This document shows, in pieces, positions 1 through 5,147 of a stretch of DNA of 5,147 nucleotides. The notes under the pieces were generated by a model, which did not search any database, was not told where the DNA came from, and saw only the letters and a program-made list of their open reading frames with translations. The DNA comes from Clostridia bacterium. Lineage in GTDB: Bacteria > Bacillota > Clostridia > Oscillospirales > CAG-272. Location of the stretch: contig JAGAUC010000215.1 of NCBI GenBank assembly GCA_017621015.1, forward strand, positions 1-5,147. The letters run 5' to 3'. Each line of letters begins with the position of its first letter. Position 1 is the first letter of the stretch. The translations under genes and the position numbers were made by a program.

Positions 1-1292
1 AGCGAGCCGGTGTGACCGACCATATCGCCGTTGGGGAAGTTGACGCGCAGATAGCGGTACTTGCCCGACTCCAGGCACTCGATGAGCTTGTCGGTGATCT
101 CGGCACACTTCATCCAGGGTCTCTGCTCAAAGGGAACCACATCCGAGGGAATCTCGATGTAGGTCTCAAGTTCCTCGGAGAACTTGCCCGAGCGGTTGCC
201 GTTCCAGAAGTAGGTCACGTGGCCGTATTTCTGTGTCTCGGAAATGGCGAGCACGGGAATGCCGCTTGCCGCCATATACTCGCTCATGGTATTGGAAATC
301 TCGGGGGGATTTACCAGGAAGCGAGAGGGGATGTGAAGGTCACCGTCATACTCCAGCATACCGGCATACACCACTTTGGGATAGCGAATGCGGTCAAACT
401 TGTCAAAGTCTGCATCATCAAATGCCTTGGAGATCTCGATGGAGCGGTCACCGCGGAAATTGTAGAAGATGACGCTGTCGCCGTCCTCAACGGTGCCTAC
501 GGGCTTTCCGTCCTTGGCAATGACGAAGGGGGGCAGGTCCTGGTCGATGACGTGAAGCTCACTGCGGTAGGTCTCAACCGCCTCGGCGGCGCTGGCAAAC
601 GCTCTCGCATCGCCCAGAACGTGGGTGTGCCAGCCAAGCTCCACCATATGCCAGTTGGCCTCGTAGCGGTCCATGGTCACCTGCATTCTTCCGCCGCCGC
701 TGGCGATGCAGATGTCGAAGCCATCGTCGCGAAGCGAGGCAAGGAAATCCTCAAAGGGAAGGATATAATCGAGAGCCGAGGTCTCGCCGACGTCACGTCC
801 GTCAATGAGAATGTGAACGCGTACCTTGGCAACGCCCTCCTTTTTGGCCTGTGTGATCATGCTCTTCAGATGATCGATGTGCGAGTGCACGTTTCCGTCC
901 GAGAAAAGGCCGAGGAAATGAAGGGTGGAGGCATTGGCCTTTACGTTGCCTACCACGGTCTGCCAGGTCTCGGAGGCAAACATCTTGCCGCTTTCGATCG
1001 ACTGGGTGACCAGCTTTGCGCCCTGCGCGAACACCTGACCGGCGCCCAGCGCGTTGTGGCCGACCTCGGAGTTACCCATATCGTCGTCCGAGGGCAGGCC
1101 GACGGCGGTGCCGTGAGCCTTGAGCGAGACCATAGGATATTTGCGCATCAGCATATCAAGCGTGGGGGTATATGCACCGGCTACCGCGTTGGCAACCGTG
1201 TCGGGAGCGAGACCCACGCCGTCCATTACGACGGTAAGAACCGGGCCCTTGGCGCCTTCCCAATTTGTAAGCTTTTTTAAGGTTTTCTCCAT
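1..1292 (-). CDS. gpmI: 2,3-bisphosphoglycerate-independent phosphoglycerate mutase, C-terminus cut by window edge
   Basis: Cytoplasmic glycolytic enzyme interconverting 3-phosphoglycerate and 2-phosphoglycerate without a bisphosphoglycerate cofactor, through a phosphoserine intermediate and two bound metal ions (usually Mn2+). Translating the minus strand from the ATG at 1292-1290 gives 430 uninterrupted residues. VVMDGVG near residues 21-27 holds the first metal-binding Asp (D24). MGNSEVGH at 72-79 holds the serine nucleophile S75. The inserted phosphotransferase domain shows SDGNVHSH (131-138), DGRDV (164-168), SGGGRM (198-203) and NFRGDR (278-283). The phosphatase domain resumes with KYGHVTYFWNGNRSG (355-367 area) and NGDMVGHTG, carrying metal ligands D423 and H427. 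About 120 residues with the DHGN metal site should lie left of base 1. The wording of many motifs (DDDMGNSEVGHNALGAG, YFWNGNRSG) is that of the long plant-like form, usually about 550 residues. The start is set by AAAGGAG (complement of 1303-1309), 10 nt upstream. It is divergent from mrp and has its own promoter. Confidence 0.97.
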   Translation of the reverse strand, partial: MEKTLKKLTNWEGAKGPVLTVVMDGVGLAPDTVANAVAGAYTPTLDMLMRKYPMVSLKAHGTAVGLPSDDDMGNSEVGHNALGAGQVFAQGAKLVTQSIESGKMFASETWQTVVGNVKANASTLHFLGLFSDGNVHSHIDHLKSMITQAKKEGVAKVRVHILIDGRDVGETSALDYILPFEDFLASLRDDGFDICIASGGGRMQVTMDRYEANWHMVELGWHTHVLGDARAFASAAEAVETYRSELHVIDQDLPPFVIAKDGKPVGTVEDGDSVIFYNFRGDRSIEISKAFDDADFDKFDRIRYPKVVYAGMLEYDGDLHIPSRFLVNPPEISNTMSEYMAASGIPVLAISETQKYGHVTYFWNGNRSGKFSEELETYIEIPSDVVPFEQRPWMKCAEITDKLIECLESGKYRYLRVNFPNGDMVGHTGS

Positions 1293-1335
1293 TGCTATAC
1301 GTCTCCTTTAAGATATTGAAAATAAAAACATATAT

Positions 1336-1364
1336 AGTATAACGATTTCTTGCTCAAATATCAA
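1336..1364 (-). promoter_or_regulatory. Predicted sigma-A promoter of gpmI
   Basis: On the minus strand, a -35 box TTGATA (complement of 1359-1364) and a -10 box TATACT (complement of 1336-1341) are separated by exactly 17 nt. Each box differs from the consensus at one or two positions. Transcription should start near 1329, giving a leader of roughly 37 nt that contains the AAAGGAG ribosome binding site and no obvious room for a riboswitch. Seen in the sequence by eye; the start point is inferred. Confidence 0.75.
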
Positions 1365-1373
1365 GAGGAAATC
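1344..1373. promoter_or_regulatory. Imperfect inverted repeat across the gpmI -35 region (possible operator)
   Basis: GATTTCTTG at 1344-1352 is mirrored by CAAGAGGAAATC at 1362-1373. The arms match over 9 positions if two G residues in the right arm are bulged, with a 9-nt spacer. The element covers most of the gpmI promoter spacer and its -35 box, where a repressor could block RNA polymerase. I do not recognise it as a known operator, and in such AT-rich DNA it may be chance. Confidence 0.25.
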
Positions 1374-1404
1374 CAAAAAATTTACAACTTTCCCACAAAA
1401 GCAC

Positions 1405-1433
1405 TTGAAAAAAAAGACAAATGGAGATATAAT
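1405..1433 (+). promoter_or_regulatory. Predicted sigma-A promoter of the mrp-TraX unit
   Basis: A -35 box TTGAAA (1405-1410) and a perfect -10 box TATAAT (1428-1433) lie 17 nt apart. Transcription is expected to start near 1440, leaving a leader of about 32 nt before the mrp ATG at 1472. The leader contains AGAAAGGA (1453-1460) as ribosome binding site. The -35 box lies 40 nt from the -35 box of the oppositely directed gpmI promoter, so the two are back to back and do not overlap. Confidence 0.8.
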
Positions 1434-1471
1434 AGTCTAAGAAATATAATTCAGAAAGGAATTCAGATAAA

Positions 1472-2308
1472 ATGGCAGAAGAATGCACACACGATTGCTC
1501 GACCTGCTCGAGCAACTGTTCTTCAAGAAAACCCGAGAGCCTTCTTGAGGCTCCCAATCCCCTCAGTAATGTAAAGCACGTCATCGGCGTGGTCAGCGGT
1601 AAGGGCGGCGTTGGTAAGTCGCTCGTCACCTCAATGCTGGCGGTGCTGATGCAGAGAGAGGGCTACAAGGTGGGAATTCTCGACGCGGACATTACCGGTC
1701 CGTCGATCCCCAAGGCGTTTGGCCTGAAGCCCGGTGTTGAGGGCGGTCCCGAGGGGATGATCCCGCCTCACTCCACCACGGGCATCGACATCATGTCGGT
1801 CAACCTGCTCCTTGAGGAGGAGGATAAGCCCGTCGTATGGCGTGGCCCCGTGATCGCGGGTGTGGTCAAGCAGTTCTGGTCGGAGACCATCTGGAACGAT
1901 ATCGATTATCTGTTTGTCGACTGCCCTCCCGGAACGGGCGACGTACCGCTCACGGTATTCCAGTCGCTTCCGCTTGACGGCATCGTGATCGTAAGCAGCC
2001 CGCAGGAGCTGGTTTCCATGATCGTGGCCAAGGCGGCCAACATGGCCAAGCTGATGAACATTCCGGTGCTGGGTCTTGTGGAGAATATGAGCTACGTCAA
2101 GTGCCCCGATTGCGGCAAGCACATCCACGTGTTTGGCGAGAGCCACATCGACGAGATCGCAGAGAAGTTCGGCTACGATCTTCTGGGACAGATCCCGATG
2201 GATCCGAAGCTCGCGGCGTTGGTTGACCGCGGTATGCTGGAGCTGATGGAGAACGATTATCTTGACAGCGCGGTCAAGGTAATCGAAAACCGACTGGGCA
2301 GCAAATGA
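1472..2308 (+). CDS. mrp: Mrp/NBP35-family (ApbC-like) P-loop iron-sulfur cluster carrier ATPase
   Basis: Cytosolic ATPase of the MinD/ParA-like Mrp family. Characterised members bind a [4Fe-4S] cluster at a dimer interface and pass it to target apoproteins. The 278 residues show, in order: an N-terminal cysteine cluster C5-x3-C9-x2-C12-x3-C16; a deviant Walker A motif GKGGVGKS (43-50) with the family's signature lysine; switch I DADITGPSIP (71-80); switch II/Walker B DCPPGTGD (150-157); and CPDC (C211, C214), the conserved CxxC that binds the bridging cluster. The ATG is set by AGAAAGGA, 11 nt upstream. The length fits the clostridial single-domain form, which lacks the N-terminal MIP18-like domain of longer Mrp proteins. 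Its TGA overlaps the ATG of the TraX-family gene, so the two are co-transcribed and probably translationally coupled. The family assignment is very secure; the client proteins cannot be read from the sequence. Confidence 0.96.
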   Translation: MAEECTHDCSTCSSNCSSRKPESLLEAPNPLSNVKHVIGVVSGKGGVGKSLVTSMLAVLMQREGYKVGILDADITGPSIPKAFGLKPGVEGGPEGMIPPHSTTGIDIMSVNLLLEEEDKPVVWRGPVIAGVVKQFWSETIWNDIDYLFVDCPPGTGDVPLTVFQSLPLDGIVIVSSPQELVSMIVAKAANMAKLMNIPVLGLVENMSYVKCPDCGKHIHVFGESHIDEIAEKFGYDLLGQIPMDPKLAALVDRGMLELMENDYLDSAVKVIENRLGSK

Positions 2309-3051
2309 GTTCTGTAAAAAGCGGACGCTTTGGCCTTAGCGGCAATGCGCTGAAGATCCTGGCGGCGGTTTCCATGCTTGCCGACCATGTGGGGCTGCTC
2401 TTTTTCCCCACAGTGAGTCTTTTCCGCATTGTCGGGCGGCTGGCGCTTCCCATCTTTGCCTTTATGATCGCCGAGGGGTGCCGATACACGCGCAATAAGC
2501 TTCGCTATTTCCTCACAGTATTTGGTCTCGCGGCGCTTTGTCAGACGGTGTATTTTGTCTACAACGGCGATACGTATATGAGCATTCTCGTCACGTTTTC
2601 GCTTTCCATCCTCACCGTGTATGCACTGCAGGCCTTCAAAAGGGCGTGGACGGATGTGGAGAGCACACCGTGGAAAAAGGCGGCAACGCTTGCGCTTTTT
2701 GTCCTGGCGGTGGCCGCCGTGTACGTGCTCAATTTGGTTTTGACCATTGACTACGGATTTTTCGGTTGTATGCTGCCCGTGTTTGCGGCTTTGCTTCATC
2801 CGGTCTCCGCGTCAGAGGAAAGTCGCCGCGCGCGGTGGGATAACATTCCCGTCCATCTTTTGGCGCTGGCAATCGGTATGGTGCCGCTTGCTATCAGCCT
2901 TGGCGGCGTGCAGTACTGGTCCTTTTTGGCGCTTATCCCGCTTGCGCTGTATTCGGGAAAACGCGGCAAATGGCGTATGAAATATTTCTTTTACGTCTTT
3001 TATCCGTTACACCTGCTGGCGCTGGAAGGCATTTATATGCTGATACACTAA
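2305..3051 (+). CDS. TraX-family polytopic membrane protein
   Basis: A 248-residue, strongly hydrophobic protein, probably with eight or so membrane segments, including around 14-34, 42-58, 67-86, 92-110, 126-147, 151-165, 183-199 and 203-216. The TraX family was named for the F-plasmid protein that N-acetylates pilin, but most chromosomal relatives in Bacillota have no known role. Family-like features are the start LSGNALKILA with D27-H28 in the first segment, FRIVGRLALPIFAFMIAEG (40-58), and the C-terminal YPLHLL (233-238). D27-H28 and H236 are candidate functional residues, by inference only. The ATG lies inside the end of mrp (ATGA, 4-nt overlap) with no good ribosome binding site of its own, which suggests coupling to mrp translation. 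The stop TAA at 3049-3051 runs into the terminator stem. No pilin or conjugation gene is visible nearby, so pilin acetylation is not supported. An acyltransferase-like membrane enzyme is the likeliest general class. Confidence 0.85.
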   Translation: MSSVKSGRFGLSGNALKILAAVSMLADHVGLLFFPTVSLFRIVGRLALPIFAFMIAEGCRYTRNKLRYFLTVFGLAALCQTVYFVYNGDTYMSILVTFSLSILTVYALQAFKRAWTDVESTPWKKAATLALFVLAVAAVYVLNLVLTIDYGFFGCMLPVFAALLHPVSASEESRRARWDNIPVHLLALAIGMVPLAISLGGVQYWSFLALIPLALYSGKRGKWRMKYFFYVFYPLHLLALEGIYMLIH

Positions 3052-3082
3052 AAAACGACAGACTTTTGTCTGTCGTTTTTTT
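3050..3082. terminator. Bidirectional intrinsic terminator between the TraX-family gene and hisK
   Basis: A perfect 14-bp inverted repeat: A6 followed by CGACAGAC (3050-3063), a TTTT loop (3064-3067), then GTCTGTCG followed by T6 (3068-3081). Rightward transcripts get a CGACAGAC stem followed by seven T (3076-3082). Leftward transcripts get the same stem followed by six U from the complement of 3050-3055. It therefore ends both convergent units. Both stop codons touch it: TAA of the TraX-family gene at 3049-3051 and TAA of hisK at 3083-3081. Confidence 0.92.
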
Positions 3083-3884
3083 ATATTTGCTTATGAACCT
3101 TTCCGTTTTTGTCGGTGAAGCCGGCTTCGCGGAAGCCGTGGGCAAGGAGAATGTCCCTTGCCTTTTCAAAGTGTGCGCAGATCGCGGCGGTGCTATGGGC
3201 GTCGCCCGACATAAGGACCTTGCCACCCAGCCTTGAAAGCTCGGTCAGGATCGGTGAATCGGGGTAGGGGGCGGTACGGTAGCCGCGGCTGATGGCCCCC
3301 GTGTTGATCTCAAAGACCATCTTATTGGCAAGCGCGGAGAGCGCTGCTTGCCACGCCGCCTTGTAGCGCGGGCTTTGCGCATCAAAGGGAACGCCGACCT
3401 CGGAGAATTTTGTGGGGAGGTCGAAATGACCGACGATCCGGGCGCCCGAGCGGAGCGCGTAATTTGTCAGCTTTTCGTAATAGGCCTCGGCAAGACTGTC
3501 GAAGTCGCCGCCAAAGCCCTCAGAGAGCATACGGCGCGTTTCGTCCACCGAGAGGTCGATGCAGTAGTCCTTGCCCGCCACGGTCATGTGATGCACCGAG
3601 GCGATGGCGTAGTCATAGGCGTCGGCGGTGTCAATGCCGTCGGCGTCAAGCTCTATGCCACAGAGGATCTCGATGCGATCGCCGTAGACCTCCTTTAAGC
3701 GCGCGATCTCGCGGCGGTAGGGGAGGATGTCCTCCTTTTTCATGCTGTAATCGTTGTCGCCCGAGGCGTGATCCGAAAGGCCGATGGCCGACAGACCCAT
3801 CGAGATGGCGTGCTTCACCATCTCCTCGGCGGTGTTTTTGCCGTCGCTAAAGGTGGTGTGCGTGTGAAAATCCGAGAGGATCAT
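3081..3884 (-). CDS. hisK: PHP-domain histidinol-phosphatase (HisK/HisJ type)
   Basis: Predicted to remove phosphate from L-histidinol phosphate, giving histidinol, the penultimate stage of histidine synthesis, using a metal cluster in a PHP (polymerase and histidinol phosphatase) domain. The 267 residues carry the PHP ligand set: HTH (H7, H9) in DFHTHTTFSDGK, D38-H39, E78 in GIELD, H98-H99, H153 in GHFD, and GDAH (D228, H230). FEINTGAIS and the YPDSPIL stretch match the phosphatase subgroup. Length is normal for the family. The ATG overlaps the hisIE stop by 4 nt (ATGA), with AGGAG (complement of 3896-3900) 11 nt upstream, inside hisIE. PHP proteins also include nucleases and other phosphoesterases, so the motif set alone would not fix the substrate. 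Its place directly after hisF and hisIE makes histidinol phosphate by far the best guess. It is unrelated to the HAD-type phosphatase of the enterobacterial HisB fusion. Confidence 0.9.
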   Translation of the reverse strand: MILSDFHTHTTFSDGKNTAEEMVKHAISMGLSAIGLSDHASGDNDYSMKKEDILPYRREIARLKEVYGDRIEILCGIELDADGIDTADAYDYAIASVHHMTVAGKDYCIDLSVDETRRMLSEGFGGDFDSLAEAYYEKLTNYALRSGARIVGHFDLPTKFSEVGVPFDAQSPRYKAAWQAALSALANKMVFEINTGAISRGYRTAPYPDSPILTELSRLGGKVLMSGDAHSTAAICAHFEKARDILLAHGFREAGFTDKNGKVHKQI

Positions 3885-4528
3885 TTGGTCATCTTCTCCT
3901 GCTTGACCTTGTGGTCGATCACGTGGCGCGAGGCCAGCTCGCGGTGGATATCCTCAAGCGAGATGCCTGCCTCGGTCATGAGCACCATCACGTGATAGGC
4001 AAGGTCAGCGATCTCATAAATGGTCTCGGCCTTGTCCTCACTCTTGGCCGCAATGATGACCTCGGTCGACTCCTCGCCCACCTTTTTCAGGATCTTATCC
4101 AGTCCCTTTTCAAAGAGGTAGGTGGTATAGGAGCCTTCTTTTTTATCGATTTTTCTGCCCTCGATCAGCTTCATAAGGCCCGCATAGGAGAACTCCTTGA
4201 GCTCCTCGCTTTCCCAAACGGGCTGATAGAAGCAGGAGTCGCTGCCTGTGTGGCAGGCAGGGCCGTCTTTTTCGACCATAACCACAAGCGCGTCACCGTC
4301 GCAATCGGCGGTGATGGACACGATGTGCTGATAGTTTCCGCTGGTCTCACCCTTGAGCCAAAGCTCCTGGCGGGAGCGGCTATAAAAGCAGGTAAGCCCC
4401 TTTTCCATCGAGATCTCAAGACTCTCACGGCTCATATAGGCGAGCGTCAGCACCTTTTTGGTGATGGCGTCGACCACGATAGCGGGGATCAATCCCTTTT
4501 CGTCAAATTTCAGTTGGTTGATATCCAT
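3881..4528 (-). CDS. hisIE: Bifunctional phosphoribosyl-AMP cyclohydrolase / phosphoribosyl-ATP pyrophosphatase
   Basis: Catalyses steps 2 and 3 of histidine synthesis in the cytosol: the C-terminal HisE domain hydrolyses phosphoribosyl-ATP to phosphoribosyl-AMP, and the N-terminal HisI domain opens its adenine ring. HisI (about residues 1-115) shows FYSRSR (48-53), W57, KGETSGN (59-65), the Mg-binding DCDGD (75-79) and the three zinc cysteines C76, C92 and C99. HisE (about 118-205) shows the MazG-like helices with GEESTE (E152, E153, E156) and YEIAD (E172, D175). The 215 residues are the usual size of the fused form. The ATG at 4528 lies 1 nt beyond the hisF stop. GTGAGG (complement of 4536-4541), within the last hisF codons, sits 7 nt upstream and fixes this start. 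The 3' end overlaps hisK by 4 nt, so all three his genes should be one transcript. Confidence 0.97.
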   Translation of the reverse strand: MDINQLKFDEKGLIPAIVVDAITKKVLTLAYMSRESLEISMEKGLTCFYSRSRQELWLKGETSGNYQHIVSITADCDGDALVVMVEKDGPACHTGSDSCFYQPVWESEELKEFSYAGLMKLIEGRKIDKKEGSYTTYLFEKGLDKILKKVGEESTEVIIAAKSEDKAETIYEIADLAYHVMVLMTEAGISLEDIHRELASRHVIDHKVKQEKMTK

Positions 4529-4529
4529 A

Positions 4530-5147
4530 TCATAACCTCACAGTAATATCATTTTTCCGAAGCTCCTGTTTGAGATCGGGAATGGCGACCTCGCCAAAGT
4601 GGAAGATCGACGCGGCCAGTCCCGCATCTACCCCCGGTACCTCGCGAAAGAGCGTGGTGAAATGCTCCATGCATCCCGCACCGCCCGAGGCAATGACGGG
4701 AACGCTTACGGCATCGCACACCAGCTTCAGAAGCTCAAGATCAAAGCCGCCCTTTACGCCGTCGGTGTCGATGGAGTTGACCACGACCTCGCCGGCTCCC
4801 AGCTCCACGCAGCGGCGGATCCAGGAAATGCCCTCAAGCCCCGTGTCCTCACATCCGCCCTTGGCAAAGACGTGAAATTCGCCGTCCACGCGCTTGATGT
4901 CTGCCGAAAGCACCACACACTGGTTGCCGTATTTCTCGGCGGCCTGCCGTACAAGATCGGGATTTCGGATGGCACCCGAGTTGACGCTGACCTTGTCCGC
5001 GCCGCATTTGAGCACGCGGTCAAAGTCCTCAACGGTGTTGATGGCGCCGCCCACGGTCAGCGGAATGAAAATGCACCTTGCCACCTCGGTCAGAATGTCG
5101 GTAAAGAGCGCGCGTCCCTCGGCCGAAGCGGTGATGTCGTAAAACAC
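4530..5147 (-). CDS. hisF: Imidazole glycerol phosphate synthase cyclase subunit HisF, N-terminus cut by window edge
   Basis: Cyclase half of the HisH-HisF synthase: uses ammonia from HisH to turn PRFAR into imidazole glycerol phosphate and AICAR, linking histidine and purine synthesis. A (beta-alpha)8 barrel. Here 205 residues are visible, starting at what corresponds to residue 48 of Thermotoga maritima HisF. The GTG at the very edge is the internal Val of the (L)VFYDITAS strand, not a start codon, so about 47 residues including catalytic Asp11 lie outside. Visible elements are LTVGGAI (fragment 30-36), VSVNSGAI, SADIKRVDG with D83 (equivalent to catalytic Asp130), NSIDTDG, the phosphate-binding IASGGAG (152-158) and LAASIFHF. 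The inferred full length, about 252 residues, is typical. The ORF stops at TGA (complement of 4530-4532), one base before hisIE. The rest of the operon, probably including hisA and hisH, should continue beyond the right edge. Confidence 0.98.
   Translation of the reverse strand: MFYDITASAEGRALFTDILTEVARCIFIPLTVGGAINTVEDFDRVLKCGADKVSVNSGAIRNPDLVRQAAEKYGNQCVVLSADIKRVDGEFHVFAKGGCEDTGLEGISWIRRCVELGAGEVVVNSIDTDGVKGGFDLELLKLVCDAVSVPVIASGGAGCMEHFTTLFREVPGVDAGLAASIFHFGEVAIPDLKQELRKNDITVRL

Noticed and set aside
12..1280. A 422-codon plus-strand open frame running the length of gpmI
   Set aside because: The opposite strand encodes gpmI with all its active-site motifs. The plus-strand translation resembles no family and lacks a credible ribosome binding site; it is the antisense open frame that GC-rich codon bias creates.
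1293..1471. Possible riboswitch or small RNA in the gpmI-mrp intergenic region
   Set aside because: Both predicted leaders are under 40 nt and no terminator-like hairpin followed by a T run is present, leaving no room for an aptamer or a separate RNA gene.
1631..2146. A 171-codon minus-strand open frame inside mrp
   Set aside because: It lies entirely within the Mrp ATPase domain coding sequence on the other strand, with a His/Arg-rich composition typical of antisense frames and no promoter or ribosome binding site.
2257..2799. A 180-codon minus-strand open frame across the mrp-TraX junction
   Set aside because: Its product is rich in Lys, Arg and His, as expected from reading a hydrophobic membrane protein gene in antisense. 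It has no family resemblance.
3911..4546. A 211-codon plus-strand open frame covering hisIE
   Set aside because: It lies antisense to a clear hisIE with zinc and magnesium motifs intact. The translated product has no recognisable domain.
4885..4911. HisF reads SADIKR where T. maritima has AIDAKR
   Set aside because: The catalytic Asp is kept at the position equivalent to 130. The flanking residues are conservative variation, which I believe is common in clostridial HisF, so it is not evidence of a changed enzyme.
5145..5147. GTG at the right edge as a start codon for hisF
   Set aside because: It encodes the Val of the conserved VF-DITAS strand, equivalent to residue 48 of HisF, so the gene continues beyond the window.

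Overview
The window looks like ordinary chromosome from a member of the Bacillota, most likely a Clostridia-type gut or environmental anaerobe. I infer this from moderately GC-rich coding sequence, AT-rich intergenic DNA with near-consensus sigma-A promoters, AGGAG-type ribosome binding sites, an Mrp protein with a short N-terminal cysteine cluster, and a histidine operon using a fused hisIE and a PHP-type histidinol phosphatase. I see no transposase, integrase, phage gene, CRISPR array, tRNA or rRNA.

Left (1-1292, minus strand): gpmI, the cofactor-independent phosphoglycerate mutase, with its C-terminal part cut off by the left edge. It is the long form resembling plant enzymes. Between 1293 and 1471 lies a compact divergent promoter region: a TTGATA-17-TATACT promoter firing left into gpmI and a TTGAAA-17-TATAAT promoter firing right into mrp.

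Centre (1472-3051, plus strand): a two-gene unit. The first gene is mrp (ApbC/NBP35-family P-loop iron-sulfur carrier). Its stop overlaps by 4 nt the start of a gene for a TraX-family polytopic membrane protein of unknown cellular role. The unit ends in a strong inverted repeat at 3050-3082 that should terminate transcription from both sides.

Right (3081-5147, minus strand): the distal end of a histidine biosynthesis operon, transcribed right to left: hisF (N-terminus beyond the right edge), hisIE (1 nt gap), then hisK (4-nt overlap). hisIE carries out steps 2 and 3 of the pathway. HisF is the cyclase subunit of imidazole glycerol phosphate synthase. The PHP phosphatase supplies the histidinol-phosphate dephosphorylation step. 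Upstream his genes are expected beyond the right edge.

Nearly every base is explained by six protein genes, two promoters and one shared terminator. I found no convincing new biological system. The least understood gene is the TraX-family membrane protein coupled to mrp.
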